From Symbioplanes lichenis (GTDB lineage: Bacteria > Actinomycetota > Actinomycetes > Mycobacteriales > Micromonosporaceae), in contig NZ_JAUZQD010000001.1 of the NCBI RefSeq assembly GCF_030709675.1, positions 744,001 through 808,000 on the forward strand: a stretch of DNA of 64,000 nucleotides, in the 5' to 3' direction. Numbering within the stretch: the first letter of the stretch is position 1; the number at the start of each line of letters is the position of its first letter. The position numbers and the translations under genes were made by a program. A model generated the notes under the pieces. That model ran no database searches and was not told where the DNA came from. It was given only the letters and a program-made list of their open reading frames with translations. This document shows positions 34,187-43,862 of the stretch, in pieces.

Positions 34187-34225
34187 ACAACCCCCGCGGA
34201 TCGCGGCAACGATCGCGGGGGTTGT
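34187..34225 (-). promoter_or_regulatory. Strong hairpin in the leuB 5' region (possible attenuator)
   Basis: ACAACCCCCGC pairs perfectly with GCGGGGGTTGT, with an inner GATCG/CGATC stem. It lies between two divergent genes, so it cannot end either transcript; on the minus strand it lies in the leuB leader and is followed by TTCGCGTT. Just upstream (minus strand) an open frame from 34267 reads KPRVLVVTTPAIVAAI, rich in branched-chain codons, but it has no stop before the hairpin. Confidence 0.5.
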
Positions 34226-34431
34226 CACGACGAGTACGCGTGGCTTCGCGCCCGCCGGGGGTTGCATCACCGCGCGGAGCAGCCGCGGAGATGTCACCCG
34301 AAGACATATCCGCCTCGCCCGTGCGGCAAGGACCAACGCTAGCGATGCGGACTAATCTCGCGCAAGACGCATCCCCCGCGTGTCGGGACGACAATGGGAT
34401 GTCTCGCCCGGCGATATGGCACCATGCGCCG

Positions 34432-34794
34432 GTGAGTTTCGACCTCGTGGTGTGGGCCATGGACAACGCGGACCTGCCGGACGACGTGCGCGCCGCCAAT
34501 GAGCGGTGTGCCCGCGGTGAGCACCCGCAGCGCCCGGCCGACCCCCGTGTCGTCGCGTTCTACGACGCTTTGACCAGCAGTTATCCGGATCGGGGGCCGC
34601 GGGCCACGCTGCCCGGCACGCCTTGGGCGACGGCGCCGCTGCACGCGGCCGCGGACCACATCAAGATGCGGCTCGACGAGCGGTGCCCCGACGCGGTGCT
34701 GGAGACGATCGAGCGGCTCGCCGCCGAGCTCAACCTCGACCTGCTCGATCTTCAGGACGGCACGGTCTACCCGCCGCCGGTGAAGACCCGCTGA
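34432..34794 (+). CDS. Conserved hypothetical protein
   Basis: A 120-residue soluble protein starting SFDLVVWAMDNADLPDD, with DPRVVAFYDALTSSYPDRGP and a C-terminal helix LETIERLAAELNLDLLDLQD. It resembles small actinobacterial proteins of unknown function found beside leuB or serA. The GTG at 34432 is preferred because the fold starts immediately; an ATG at 34399 would add 11 residues. It diverges from leuB and converges with serA, one base apart. Confidence 0.7.
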   Translation: MSFDLVVWAMDNADLPDDVRAANERCARGEHPQRPADPRVVAFYDALTSSYPDRGPRATLPGTPWATAPLHAAADHIKMRLDERCPDAVLETIERLAAELNLDLLDLQDGTVYPPPVKTR

Positions 34795-34795
34795 G

Positions 34796-36382
34796 CTACT
34801 CGTCGCGCAGGTCGACGATGCTCGCCCGCGGGGAGTCGATCGCCCCGGCGACGGCGGACAGCAGCTCGGCGTCCACGGACGAGTCGAGGAGCAGGACCAT
34901 GAGCGCCTCGCCCCCGGCCTCACGCCGGGCGACCTGCATGCCGGCGATGTTGACGCCGGCCTCGCCGAGCAGCGTGCCGATCCGGCCGATCATGCCCGGC
35001 CGGTCGGAGTAGCGGAGGAAGAGCAGCACCCCGCCGGCGTCGAGCTCGAGGTCGAACTCGTCCAGCCGGGTCAGCTTGCGCGCGCCCCGGGACCCGAGCG
35101 TGCCGGCGACGCTCACGCTGCGGCCGTCGGGCAGGGCCCCCCGTACGGTCACCAGGTTGTGCGGATCGTCGAGGGCGCGATCGACCTCGAGCGAGACGTC
35201 GACGCCGCGGGCCGCCGCCAGCTGGGGTGCGTTCACGTACGTGACTCGCTCCTCCACCACCGACGCGAAGAGCCCCTTCGTCGCCGCCAGCTTGAGCACC
35301 GCGACGTCGTGGCTGACGATCTCCCCGCGCACCTCGACCGTCACGTTCGCCGCGATGCCGCCCGCCACGGCGGTGAAGACCTTGCCCAGCCGCTCGGCCA
35401 GTCCGAGCAGCGGGCGCACGTCCTCGTCGACCACGCCGCCGGCCTGCACGTTGACGGCATCGGGCACGAACTCGCCCTGGAGTGCGAGCTTGACGCTGCG
35501 CGCGACGGCGAGCCCGGCCTTGTCCTGCGCCTCGGCCGTCGACGCGCCCAGGTGCGGGGTGACGACCACGGTGTCGAAGCCGAAGAGCGGTGACCGGGTC
35601 GTCGGCTCAGTGGCGAAGACGTCCAGCCCGGCGCCCGCGACGCGACCGTCGGCGAGGGCCGCGGCAAGCGCCTCCTCGTCCACCAGGCCACCACGGGCGG
35701 CGTTGACGATGCGGACGCCCGGCTTGACGTGGGCGAGCTCCTTCTCCCCGATCAGGCCCACCGTCTCCGGGGTGCGGGGCAGGTGCAGGGAGACGAAGTC
35801 GCTCTCGCGCAGCAGCTCGTCCAGCCCCACCAGGCGTACGCCCAATTGAGCGGCCCGCGCGGGCTGGAGATAGGGGTCGTACGCGATCAGCCGGGTCCCG
35901 AACGCCGCCATGCGCTGAGCGAACAGGACGCCGATCCGGCCGAGCCCGACGACGCCGACGGTCTTGCCCTGCAGTTCGACGCCGGTGTAACGGGAGCGCT
36001 GCCACTCCCCGCGCTTGAGGGCCGCACTCGCGCTCGCGGTGTGCCGGGCGACGGCGAGCAGCAGGGCGACGGCTTGTTCGGCGGCGGACACGATGTTCGA
36101 GGTGGGCGCGTTGGCGACCATGACGCCCCGGGCCGTGGCCGCCGCCACGTCGACGTTGTCGAGCCCCACGCCGGCCCGCGCGACGACCTTGAGCCGGGGC
36201 GCCCCGGCCAGCACCTCGGCGTCCACGCGGGTGGCACTGCGCACAACGAGCGCCTCGGCGTCGGTCAGCGCCGCCAGCAGGGCTGCTCTGTCCGTACCGT
36301 CAATGGTCCGCACCTCGAAATCGGCGGCGAGCACATCGATCGCCGCCGGGGCCAGCTCCTCGGCCACCACCACCACAGGCAT
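34796..36382 (-). CDS. serA: D-3-phosphoglycerate dehydrogenase
   Basis: A 528-residue enzyme for the first step of serine synthesis. The N-terminal substrate domain, NAD site VGVVGLGRIG, catalytic regions VNAARGGLVDEEAL and TPHLGASTAEA, an intervening domain and a C-terminal ACT domain (DRPGMIGRIGTLLGEAGVNI) give the long mycobacterial type, which is serine-inhibited. ATG at 36382; the preceding GTG is also in frame. It is 61 bases after mpgS on the same strand, and both enzymes use 3-phosphoglycerate. Confidence 0.96.
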   Translation of the reverse strand: MPVVVVAEELAPAAIDVLAADFEVRTIDGTDRAALLAALTDAEALVVRSATRVDAEVLAGAPRLKVVARAGVGLDNVDVAAATARGVMVANAPTSNIVSAAEQAVALLLAVARHTASASAALKRGEWQRSRYTGVELQGKTVGVVGLGRIGVLFAQRMAAFGTRLIAYDPYLQPARAAQLGVRLVGLDELLRESDFVSLHLPRTPETVGLIGEKELAHVKPGVRIVNAARGGLVDEEALAAALADGRVAGAGLDVFATEPTTRSPLFGFDTVVVTPHLGASTAEAQDKAGLAVARSVKLALQGEFVPDAVNVQAGGVVDEDVRPLLGLAERLGKVFTAVAGGIAANVTVEVRGEIVSHDVAVLKLAATKGLFASVVEERVTYVNAPQLAAARGVDVSLEVDRALDDPHNLVTVRGALPDGRSVSVAGTLGSRGARKLTRLDEFDLELDAGGVLLFLRYSDRPGMIGRIGTLLGEAGVNIAGMQVARREAGGEALMVLLLDSSVDAELLSAVAGAIDSPRASIVDLRDE

Positions 36383-36443
36383 CACATCGACAAGTATCTA
36401 CGCCTGGGCCCATGATCGCCGACCGGGAGCCGGCCGTCAGCAG

Positions 36444-37706
36444 TCAGACCTTCTGGCGCGGGACCGTGTGCCGAGCGATCGGGGGAAAGGGCGGCAGACC
36501 GGCCGCCTCCTCCCCGCCGAACTGACGGAAGGTCGTCGCCTCCGCGTCCAGGCCGTCGTAGAGCAGCTCGAGGTCGAGGCTGCCCACGGGTGGGTAGACC
36601 CGCTCGCGCGGCGGCTCCTGGCCGGGCTCGAGCGCGCCCTGCGAGACCATGAAGTCGACGATGGCCTGCCGGACCGCAGGCAGCGTGACGGGCGAGTGGT
36701 AGATCACGTTGAGGGCCTGCATGCGCATGCCCTGCACGTGGTCCTCGCCCTTGTTGTCGTGGAAATGCGGGTTGCGGGTCTCGATCTGCAGGATCGGCAC
36801 CGAGCCGGCCATGACGTCCGGGTCGTTGCTCTCCAGCACGCCGCCGAACTGCTCGAAGAGGTCGAGGTATTCGTACGGCTCGACCGCGAAGCCGCCCGCC
36901 AGGCGCAGCTTGAGGCCGAGGTCGAGGCTCATCGCGTGCTCGCCGGCGTTGCCCGTGGCGATGACCTCGGTGCCGAAGCCGGAGTATTCGGCGAGGAAGC
37001 GGTTGAGCCACTCGTTGGTGATCTGCGAGCTGCGGCCCTTGCGGCTGAAGAAGAGCCGCCCGTCGCGCAGCTTGGGCTTGGAGTGCCACGAGATGCGGAC
37101 CATCGAGTACGGGCTGTCGGCCAGGGCCAGCCCCGCGGCGTACGCCTTGCAGTACTCGTGGACGGCGCCGGGCACGTAGTTGTCGGCGTCGACATAGCCG
37201 AGGTAGCGGCGGCCGGTCATCGCGGCGACCGCCATGCCGATCAGCATCGCCTCGCCCTTGCCGTTGCGGACCAGCCCGTCCTCGCCGATCAGCTCGGCCA
37301 TGCCCGCCGCCTTGAACGCGGCCGCGAGCCCCGGGTCCTTCTGGTGCACGGCCACGGCGGGCCGTCCGGCGAGCCGGCAGAACTGCTCGAGGGTCTGCGC
37401 CTCGATCTCGTAGCGATCCACGGGACGCTTGTCGCTGTTCGAGACGAGCACAATGAGACAGTCGTGCGGAATTCCGGAGAGCACGCCTTCGATGACGCTT
37501 CGCGTCTCATTCATGCAGGGGACGACGATTACCATTTGCGACTCGACGGCGCGTAATGCATCCGGCGGGACCACACGGCTGCCGGCCGAACGATTCGGCT
37601 GGCCGGCGTCGGGCACGGCACCCGAGTCAAGCTCGATCACCCTCTGCAGCTCATGAATCCGGACAGCGCCGAAGCGCTCACTCCGGAAAGAATCAGCCAG
37701 TCGCAT
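36444..37706 (-). CDS. mpgS: Mannosyl-3-phosphoglycerate synthase
   Basis: A 420-residue GT55-type glycosyltransferase. It shows the family hallmarks: FGAVRIHELQRVIELD at the N-terminus, VPCMNET at 62-68, the metal-binding DADN at 173-176 in YVDADNYVPGAVHEY, RNGKGEAML, TGNAGEHAM near 251-259 and NPHFHDNKGEDHVQ. It should transfer mannose from GDP-mannose to 3-phosphoglycerate. The product is the precursor of mannosylglycerate, a solute best known in thermophiles. No phosphatase partner (MpgP) is adjacent. It precedes serA on the same strand. Confidence 0.9.
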   Translation of the reverse strand: MRLADSFRSERFGAVRIHELQRVIELDSGAVPDAGQPNRSAGSRVVPPDALRAVESQMVIVVPCMNETRSVIEGVLSGIPHDCLIVLVSNSDKRPVDRYEIEAQTLEQFCRLAGRPAVAVHQKDPGLAAAFKAAGMAELIGEDGLVRNGKGEAMLIGMAVAAMTGRRYLGYVDADNYVPGAVHEYCKAYAAGLALADSPYSMVRISWHSKPKLRDGRLFFSRKGRSSQITNEWLNRFLAEYSGFGTEVIATGNAGEHAMSLDLGLKLRLAGGFAVEPYEYLDLFEQFGGVLESNDPDVMAGSVPILQIETRNPHFHDNKGEDHVQGMRMQALNVIYHSPVTLPAVRQAIVDFMVSQGALEPGQEPPRERVYPPVGSLDLELLYDGLDAEATTFRQFGGEEAAGLPPFPPIARHTVPRQKV

Positions 37707-37833
37707 GCGGCGAGGCTACCTGTTCCGCACCACCTCGAAGCACCCTTACAGTGCACAATTCGATGACGACGCCAATCCGAGGTAAGCGGGACGTAACGCC
37801 CGCGTTTCAGGTAATCGTCCGGTCACAAAGACA

Positions 37834-37869
37834 CCGGCCCGGGCCGTCGCGCGGACGGTCCCGGGCCGG
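37834..37869 (-). terminator. Terminator of ilvBNC
   Basis: A 15-bp stem with one bulged base (CCGGCCCGGGCCGTC and complement) and loop GCGCG lies 12 bases past the ilvC stop. No long U tract follows. Confidence 0.85.
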
Positions 37870-37881
37870 AGAAATGGACGA

Positions 37882-38922
<1,041 letters not shown>

Positions 38923-39438
38923 TCAGGCGGCGCGCAGCGCCGGGCCGGTGGTGATGGAACGAGAGCCGCGGCCGATGGCCACGAGCCCGGACTGCACCAT
39001 TTCTTTGATGCCGTACGGCTCGAGGTCGCGCAGCAACGCGTCCAGCTTGTCGGGGTTGCCGGTCGCCTCGATCGTGAGGGTGTCCGGTGCGACGTCGATC
39101 ACCTTCGCCCTGAACAGCTCGACGGTCTCGAGCACCTGGCTGCGGACGGTGCGGTCGGCGCGCACCTTCACCAGCAGGAGCTCGCGCTGGACCGACTGGT
39201 GCGGGTCCAGCTCGACGATCTTCAGGACGTTCACCAGCTTGTTGAGCTGCTTGGTCACCTGCTCCAGGGGTGAGGAGTCGGCGTTGACCACGATCGTGAT
39301 GCGGCTGACGTCCGGGTTCTCCGTCTCGCCCACCGCCAGGGACTCGATGTTGAAGCTCCGCCGCGAGAAGAGGCCGCTGACCCGGGCGAGGACACCCGGC
39401 TTGTTCTCGACCAGCACGGAGAGGGTGTGCTTGTTCAT
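38923..39438 (-). CDS. ilvN: Acetolactate synthase small (regulatory) subunit
   Basis: A 171-residue subunit with an N-terminal ACT domain (HTLSVLVENKPGVLARVSGL) and a C-terminal ALS_ss_C domain (REGION after ELLLVKVRADRTVRSQVLE). It binds valine and stimulates IlvB. The ATG at 39438 gives the family-standard MNKHTLSVLVENK; an upstream GTG overlapping the ilvB TGA is possible. Coupling to ilvB ensures stoichiometry. The C-terminus TTGPALRAA is normal. Confidence 0.96.
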   Translation of the reverse strand: MNKHTLSVLVENKPGVLARVSGLFSRRSFNIESLAVGETENPDVSRITIVVNADSSPLEQVTKQLNKLVNVLKIVELDPHQSVQRELLLVKVRADRTVRSQVLETVELFRAKVIDVAPDTLTIEATGNPDKLDALLRDLEPYGIKEMVQSGLVAIGRGSRSITTGPALRAA

Positions 39439-39443
39439 GGAGG

Positions 39444-41273
39444 TCACAGGTCGTCCTCGTCGAAGTCGGGGCGCACGTCCCGGGCGAACATGATCTCGTC
39501 GTTGCTCGTGCCGGCGGCGACCATCGGCCACACCATGGCGTCCTTGCCGACCGTGAAGTCGATGACCACCGGGCGGTCGTTGATCTCCATGGCGGCCTTG
39601 ATCGTGGCGTCCACGTCGGCCTTGCTCTCGCAGCGCAGCCCGATGCAGCCCAGCGCCTCGGCCAGCTTGACGAAGTCGGGGATGCGGTGCTTGTGCGTAC
39701 CCAGCTCGGTGTTGCTGTAGCGGCCCTCGTAGAACAGGGTCTGCCACTGGCGCACCATGCCCAGGTTGCCGTTGTTGATTACCGCGATCTTGACCGGGAT
39801 GCCCTCGATCGCGCAGGTCGCGAGCTCCTGGTTGGTCATCTGGAAGCAGCCGTCGCCGTCGATCGCCCACACCGCGGTCTCCGGGCGGCCCACCTTGGCG
39901 CCCATCGCCGCGGGCACGGCATAGCCCATGGTCCCGGCGCCGCCGGAGTTGAGCCAGGTGCCCGGCTTCTCGTACTTGATGAACTGCGACGCCCACATCT
40001 GGTGCTGCCCGACACCGGCCACGTAGATCGCGTCCGGGCCGACGATCTCGCCGATGCGCTCGATCACGTACTGCGGGGCGAGCGTGCCGTCGTCGGGCTC
40101 GTCGTAGCCGAGCGGGTAGCGCTCGCGCAGGTCGTTGAGCGAGGACCACCACGCCTTGTACGCCTCCGCGCCGGTCGCCGTGCCGGACACCGCGGCGATC
40201 AGCTCGTCGATCACGTGCCGGGCGTCGCCCACGATCGGGACGTCGGCGTGCCTGTTCTTGCCGATCTCGGCCGGGTCGATGTCGGCGTGCACGACCTTGG
40301 CGTCCGGGGCGAACGAGTCGAGCTTGCCGGTCACCCGGTCGTCGAAGCGCGCGCCCAGCGTGATCAGCAGGTCGGCCTTCTGCAGCGCGTAGACCGCCGG
40401 GACCGTGCCGTGCATGCCGGGCATGCCCAGGTGCTGCGGGTGCGAGTCGGGGAACGCGCCGAGCGCCATCAGCGTGGTGACGACCGGGATGCCGGTCTGC
40501 TCGGCGAGCTTGCGCAGGCCCTCGGTGGCGCCGGCCTTGAGCACGCCGCCGCCCACGTAGAGCACCGGGCGCTTGGCCGCGGCGATCAGCCGGGCCGCCT
40601 CGCGGATCTGCTTGCCGTGCGGGTGCAGGGTGGGGCGGTAGCCCGGCAGGTCCAGCACCGGCGGCCAGGCGAACGTGGTCTGCGCCTGCTGCACGTCCTT
40701 GGGGATGTCGACCAGCACCGGGCCGGGCCGGCCGGTCGACGCCAGGTGGAACGCCTCCGCGAGCACCTGAGGGATCTCCTCCGGCGTCTGGATCAGGAAG
40801 TTGTGCTTCGTGATCGGGAGCGTGATGCCCTGGATGTCCGCCTCCTGGAAGGCGTCCGTGCCGATCGAGGCCCGCGTGACCTGCCCGGTGATCGCCACGA
40901 TCGGCACCGAGTCCATGTACGCGTCGGCGATCGCGGTGACCAGGTTGGTGGCGCCCGGGCCGGAGGTGGCGATGCACACGCCGACCCGGCCGGTGGCCTG
41001 GGCGTAGCCCGTGGCGGCGTGACCCGCGCCCTGCTCGTGGCGGACCAGGATGTGCCGCACCTTCGAGTCGTAGAGCGGGTCGTAGGCCGGCAGGATCGTC
41101 CCGCCGGGCAGGCCGAACACGACGTCGACGCCGAGCGCCTCGAGCGACCGCACGAGCGACTGCGCCCCGGTGGCCGGGGTCGGGCTCGTGGCTACGGACG
41201 GGGCCGCGGCGGCGGCCGCGACGGTAGCGGGAGTGGCACGGTTCGCGAGGGTCTCGGGCGTGGGTCTCGTCAT
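39444..41273 (-). CDS. ilvB: Acetolactate synthase large subunit
   Basis: A 609-residue ThDP enzyme. The catalytic glutamate is in [13 protein letters not shown], the FAD domain in the middle, and the ThDP-binding motif GDG...NN spans [11 protein letters not shown] to AVINNGNLG. It makes acetolactate from two pyruvates, or acetohydroxybutyrate from pyruvate and 2-oxobutyrate. The first 40 residues are alanine/threonine-rich and probably disordered. It is preceded by a leader peptide and attenuator. Confidence 0.97.
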   Translation of the reverse strand: MTRPTPETLANRATPATVAAAAAAPSVATSPTPATGAQSLVRSLEALGVDVVFGLPGGTILPAYDPLYDSKVRHILVRHEQGAGHAATGYAQATGRVGVCIATSGPGATNLVTAIADAYMDSVPIVAITGQVTRASIGTDAFQEADIQGITLPITKHNFLIQTPEEIPQVLAEAFHLASTGRPGPVLVDIPKDVQQAQTTFAWPPVLDLPGYRPTLHPHGKQIREAARLIAAAKRPVLYVGGGVLKAGATEGLRKLAEQTGIPVVTTLMALGAFPDSHPQHLGMPGMHGTVPAVYALQKADLLITLGARFDDRVTGKLDSFAPDAKVVHADIDPAEIGKNRHADVPIVGDARHVIDELIAAVSGTATGAEAYKAWWSSLNDLRERYPLGYDEPDDGTLAPQYVIERIGEIVGPDAIYVAGVGQHQMWASQFIKYEKPGTWLNSGGAGTMGYAVPAAMGAKVGRPETAVWAIDGDGCFQMTNQELATCAIEGIPVKIAVINNGNLGMVRQWQTLFYEGRYSNTELGTHKHRIPDFVKLAEALGCIGLRCESKADVDATIKAAMEINDRPVVIDFTVGKDAMVWPMVAAGTSNDEIMFARDVRPDFDEDDL

Positions 41274-41320
41274 GACGATTCGGCCTTCGTTCGGGTTCGG
41301 ATGTCGTTACTCGCGCAACA

Positions 41321-41351
41321 AAAAAGGCCCACGTGCTTTCGCACGGGACCT
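41321..41351 (-). promoter_or_regulatory. Attenuator terminator in the ilvB leader
   Basis: An 11-bp stem with one G-U pair and one bulged T (AGGTCCCGTGC against GCACGTGGGCCT), loop GAAA, followed by TTTTTTG. A second hairpin just upstream (41352-41388: AGCGCGCTGCCC with GGGCAGTGCGCT) can form the pause structure. Together these are a classic attenuator. Confidence 0.93.
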
Positions 41352-41387
41352 AGCGCACTGCCCAGAAGTCGGTGGAGGGCAGCGCGC

Positions 41388-41420
41388 TCAACTAAGTACT
41401 ACGAGGAACGACGAACACAT
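41388..41420 (-). CDS. ilvB leader peptide
   Basis: A ten-residue frame, MCSSFLVVLS, with Leu-Val-Val-Leu in a row, directly before the pause and terminator hairpins. Ribosome stalling at these codons senses leucine and valine supply. The ATG lies at the predicted transcription start, so the mRNA is probably leaderless. This matches leader peptides known upstream of ilvB in other actinobacteria. Confidence 0.92.
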   Translation of the reverse strand: MCSSFLVVLS

Positions 41421-41424
41421 GCGG

Positions 41425-43728
41425 CTAAGACTGCCCCATCTCACGTTGTGCGTCAACTGATCTCACATCTTGGTCACTCGAAAAGGCCGGGTCGGTCGGC
41501 AGCACCGCGCGGACCTGCCGCATCCCCGGTCCGAGCATGACGATCTGGCTGCGGGCGGGTGCGCTCGGCGAAACATTGGCGGCCCGCGCTTTGGGGACCG
41601 GCCGGGACACCGTCTGCCGGGCGGTGAGCTGGGCCTCGAAGTGCTCGGCGGGCACGCCCCAGCCGAAGAGGGAGCCCTGGCCCAGCCGGCATCCGGCTTC
41701 TTCGACGACGTCGCGCTGCCCCGGCGTCCCGATGCCCTCGGCCAGCACCTCCAGCCCCAGGCGGTGCCCGAGGCGGACGACCACGTCGACCAGGGGCGCC
41801 GCGGTGCCCGTACGCGACTCGGGCTCGGCCACCAGCGCATGGTCGATCTTCAGGATGTCCACGGGCAGGTTCCGCAGCTGCCCCAGGGACGAGTACCCGG
41901 CGCCGAAGTCGTCGAGCGCGATGCGTACGCCCGTCGAGCGCAGCTCGGTCAGCCGCCGCACCAGCTCGTCGAGGTCCGTGGCGACGGCGTGCTCGGTGAC
42001 CTCCAGCACGATGCGCTGGGGCGGGACGCCGTACCTGTCGAGCACCTCGGCGACCCGGCAGGCGTAGTCCGGGGCGTGCAGCTCCTTGGGTGAGAGGTTG
42101 ACCGACACCCAGACGTCGTGCCCCGCCAGCAGCCACTGGGCGAGCTGGCGACAGGCCTGGTCGAGGACCCAGGCGCCGAGCTCGCAGATGAGGTCCGACT
42201 CCTCGGCCACGGGGATGAACTCCGCCGGCGGGACGGCCCCGAGCTCCGGATGCGTCCAGCGCAGGAGGGCCTCGCCACCCACCGGGCGTACGGACGGCAG
42301 CGCGACGACCGGCTGGAAGACCAGCCGCAGCTGATCGCGCTCGATGGCGTGGCGCAGCTCGTTCTCCAGCACGCTGTGCCGGCGCAGCAGCTCGTCGAAG
42401 CGCTTCTCGTAGCTCTCCACGCGGTTCTTGCCGCGCTGCTTGGCATAGCGCAGGGCCAGATCGGCGTCGCGCATCAGCTCGCCGCCGGCCGCGACGCCCA
42501 CGCTCGCGGAGAGAAAGACTGTGCCGTACGGCTCCCGCAGCACCGCGAGCAGCCGCTTGCCGACCGTCATCGCCTCCTCCGGGGTGCCCGCCATGAGCAC
42601 GGCGAACTCGTCCCCGCCGAGCCGGGCCGCCACGTCGCCCTCGCGCAGGTTGGCCCGCAGCCGGTCGCCCACCTCGGCCAGCACCGCGTCGCCGACGTCG
42701 TGACCGCGCATGTCGTTGACGTTCTTGAAGCCGTCGAGGTCGAGGGTGATGAGCGTGCTGCCGCTCTTGTCGGCCAGGGCCCGGAAGAGGCCACGCCGGT
42801 TGGCCAGCCCCGTGAGCGGATCGGTGTGCGCGAGTTCGCGGTAGTGCGCCTCGCGCCGGCGCAGCTCGAGGGTGTGACTGCGGACGTCGCCCAGGGCCAG
42901 GTACTGGCGGCCGACGAGAGCGAATCCCTCGACGCAGGCGGCCGCGAAGCCGTACACGGTGACCTCGCCGCCCGTGAAGGCCTGGTAGGTGCCGGCGATG
43001 ACCATGGCGGCCATGGGCACGAAGGCGTAGCCGGAGCCGCGCTGAATGATGTCGCCGGTCATCGTGACCGGCCGGTCCGCGATCTTCACCGCGTGCGCGA
43101 TGAGCAGGAGCCCGGCCGGGAGCAGCACGGCGCCCGCCAGCATGAGCAGCTTGTTCTCCAGGCAGATGCCGGCGGACAGGGCGGTGGCCGCGACGGCGAC
43201 GACCGTGACCCCGGCGGCGACCCGGACCGTGATGTGCCGCGGCCGGTGTGCGTGCATCGCCAGGATGGTGGTGACGCCGACGGCGAGCGCGGTGACCCCG
43301 GCCGGCAGCAGGACCGCGAGACAGGCCTCGACCCTGGTCCCGACCGCGATCCCGCCCACGAACCACAGCGCGGCGGCGATGATGAGCGCGTCGAGCAGAT
43401 GGCGCAGGGCCGCCCGCCGGTCCTCCGCCGCGCCCGGGAGCATGAGCGTGCCGGTGAGCAGGGTGAGCGTGCCGAGCGCGGTCGCCACGGCCACCGCCTG
43501 GCCCAGGGCCCGGTGGTTGTGGGTCTGCAGCGCGCTGAGCAGCCCGGCGAGCGCAGCCGCGGCGGCGATCGCCCCGCCCAGGGCGAGCAACTGGTGGGCG
43601 CGGCGGGCGGCGCCGGTGTGCTGCCGGCCGGACCGGGCCAGCAGCGCGACGGCCGGGACCGCGGCCAGGAGGCTCGCCAGCCCGGCCAGCTCCACGCCGG
43701 ACGGTGAGTGCACGGGAACACTCTGCAC
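41425..43728 (-). CDS. Membrane GGDEF-EAL cyclic-di-GMP enzyme
   Basis: About 767 residues: roughly eight N-terminal transmembrane helices, then GGDEF and EAL domains. The cyclase site RLGGDEFAV is intact, and REGD five residues before it fits the inhibitory RxxD site. The EAL domain keeps GGEALLRW, SVNLSPKEL, LEVTEHAV, LDDFGAGYSSL, LKIDHAL and VLAEGIGT, so phosphodiesterase activity is plausible. Both making and breaking cyclic-di-GMP are possible. The start is uncertain: the GTG at 43728 is chosen because upstream codons run into ilvD. The 3' end contains the ilvB promoter. Confidence 0.88.
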   Translation of the reverse strand: MQSVPVHSPSGVELAGLASLLAAVPAVALLARSGRQHTGAARRAHQLLALGGAIAAAAALAGLLSALQTHNHRALGQAVAVATALGTLTLLTGTLMLPGAAEDRRAALRHLLDALIIAAALWFVGGIAVGTRVEACLAVLLPAGVTALAVGVTTILAMHAHRPRHITVRVAAGVTVVAVAATALSAGICLENKLLMLAGAVLLPAGLLLIAHAVKIADRPVTMTGDIIQRGSGYAFVPMAAMVIAGTYQAFTGGEVTVYGFAAACVEGFALVGRQYLALGDVRSHTLELRRREAHYRELAHTDPLTGLANRRGLFRALADKSGSTLITLDLDGFKNVNDMRGHDVGDAVLAEVGDRLRANLREGDVAARLGGDEFAVLMAGTPEEAMTVGKRLLAVLREPYGTVFLSASVGVAAGGELMRDADLALRYAKQRGKNRVESYEKRFDELLRRHSVLENELRHAIERDQLRLVFQPVVALPSVRPVGGEALLRWTHPELGAVPPAEFIPVAEESDLICELGAWVLDQACRQLAQWLLAGHDVWVSVNLSPKELHAPDYACRVAEVLDRYGVPPQRIVLEVTEHAVATDLDELVRRLTELRSTGVRIALDDFGAGYSSLGQLRNLPVDILKIDHALVAEPESRTGTAAPLVDVVVRLGHRLGLEVLAEGIGTPGQRDVVEEAGCRLGQGSLFGWGVPAEHFEAQLTARQTVSRPVPKARAANVSPSAPARSQIVMLGPGMRQVRAVLPTDPAFSSDQDVRSVDAQREMGQS
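41428..41456 (-). promoter_or_regulatory. Promoter of the ilvBNC operon
   Basis: TTGACG (41451-41456) and CAGTCT (41428-41433) are separated by 17 bases. The start would fall at or one base before the leader ATG at 41420. The promoter lies inside the last codons of the upstream GGDEF-EAL gene. Confidence 0.6.
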
Positions 43729-43862
43729 TATGTCGATCAATTCTTGAAGGGGCTCTACCTGCCCGCGGCGGAAAACCGAAAGAAACCAGATCGCGTCCCG
43801 CGAAGTGGACGCATGACTACTGACACACCGCCGCTGAGAGGAGCCGGTGGCAGTATGGAGCA

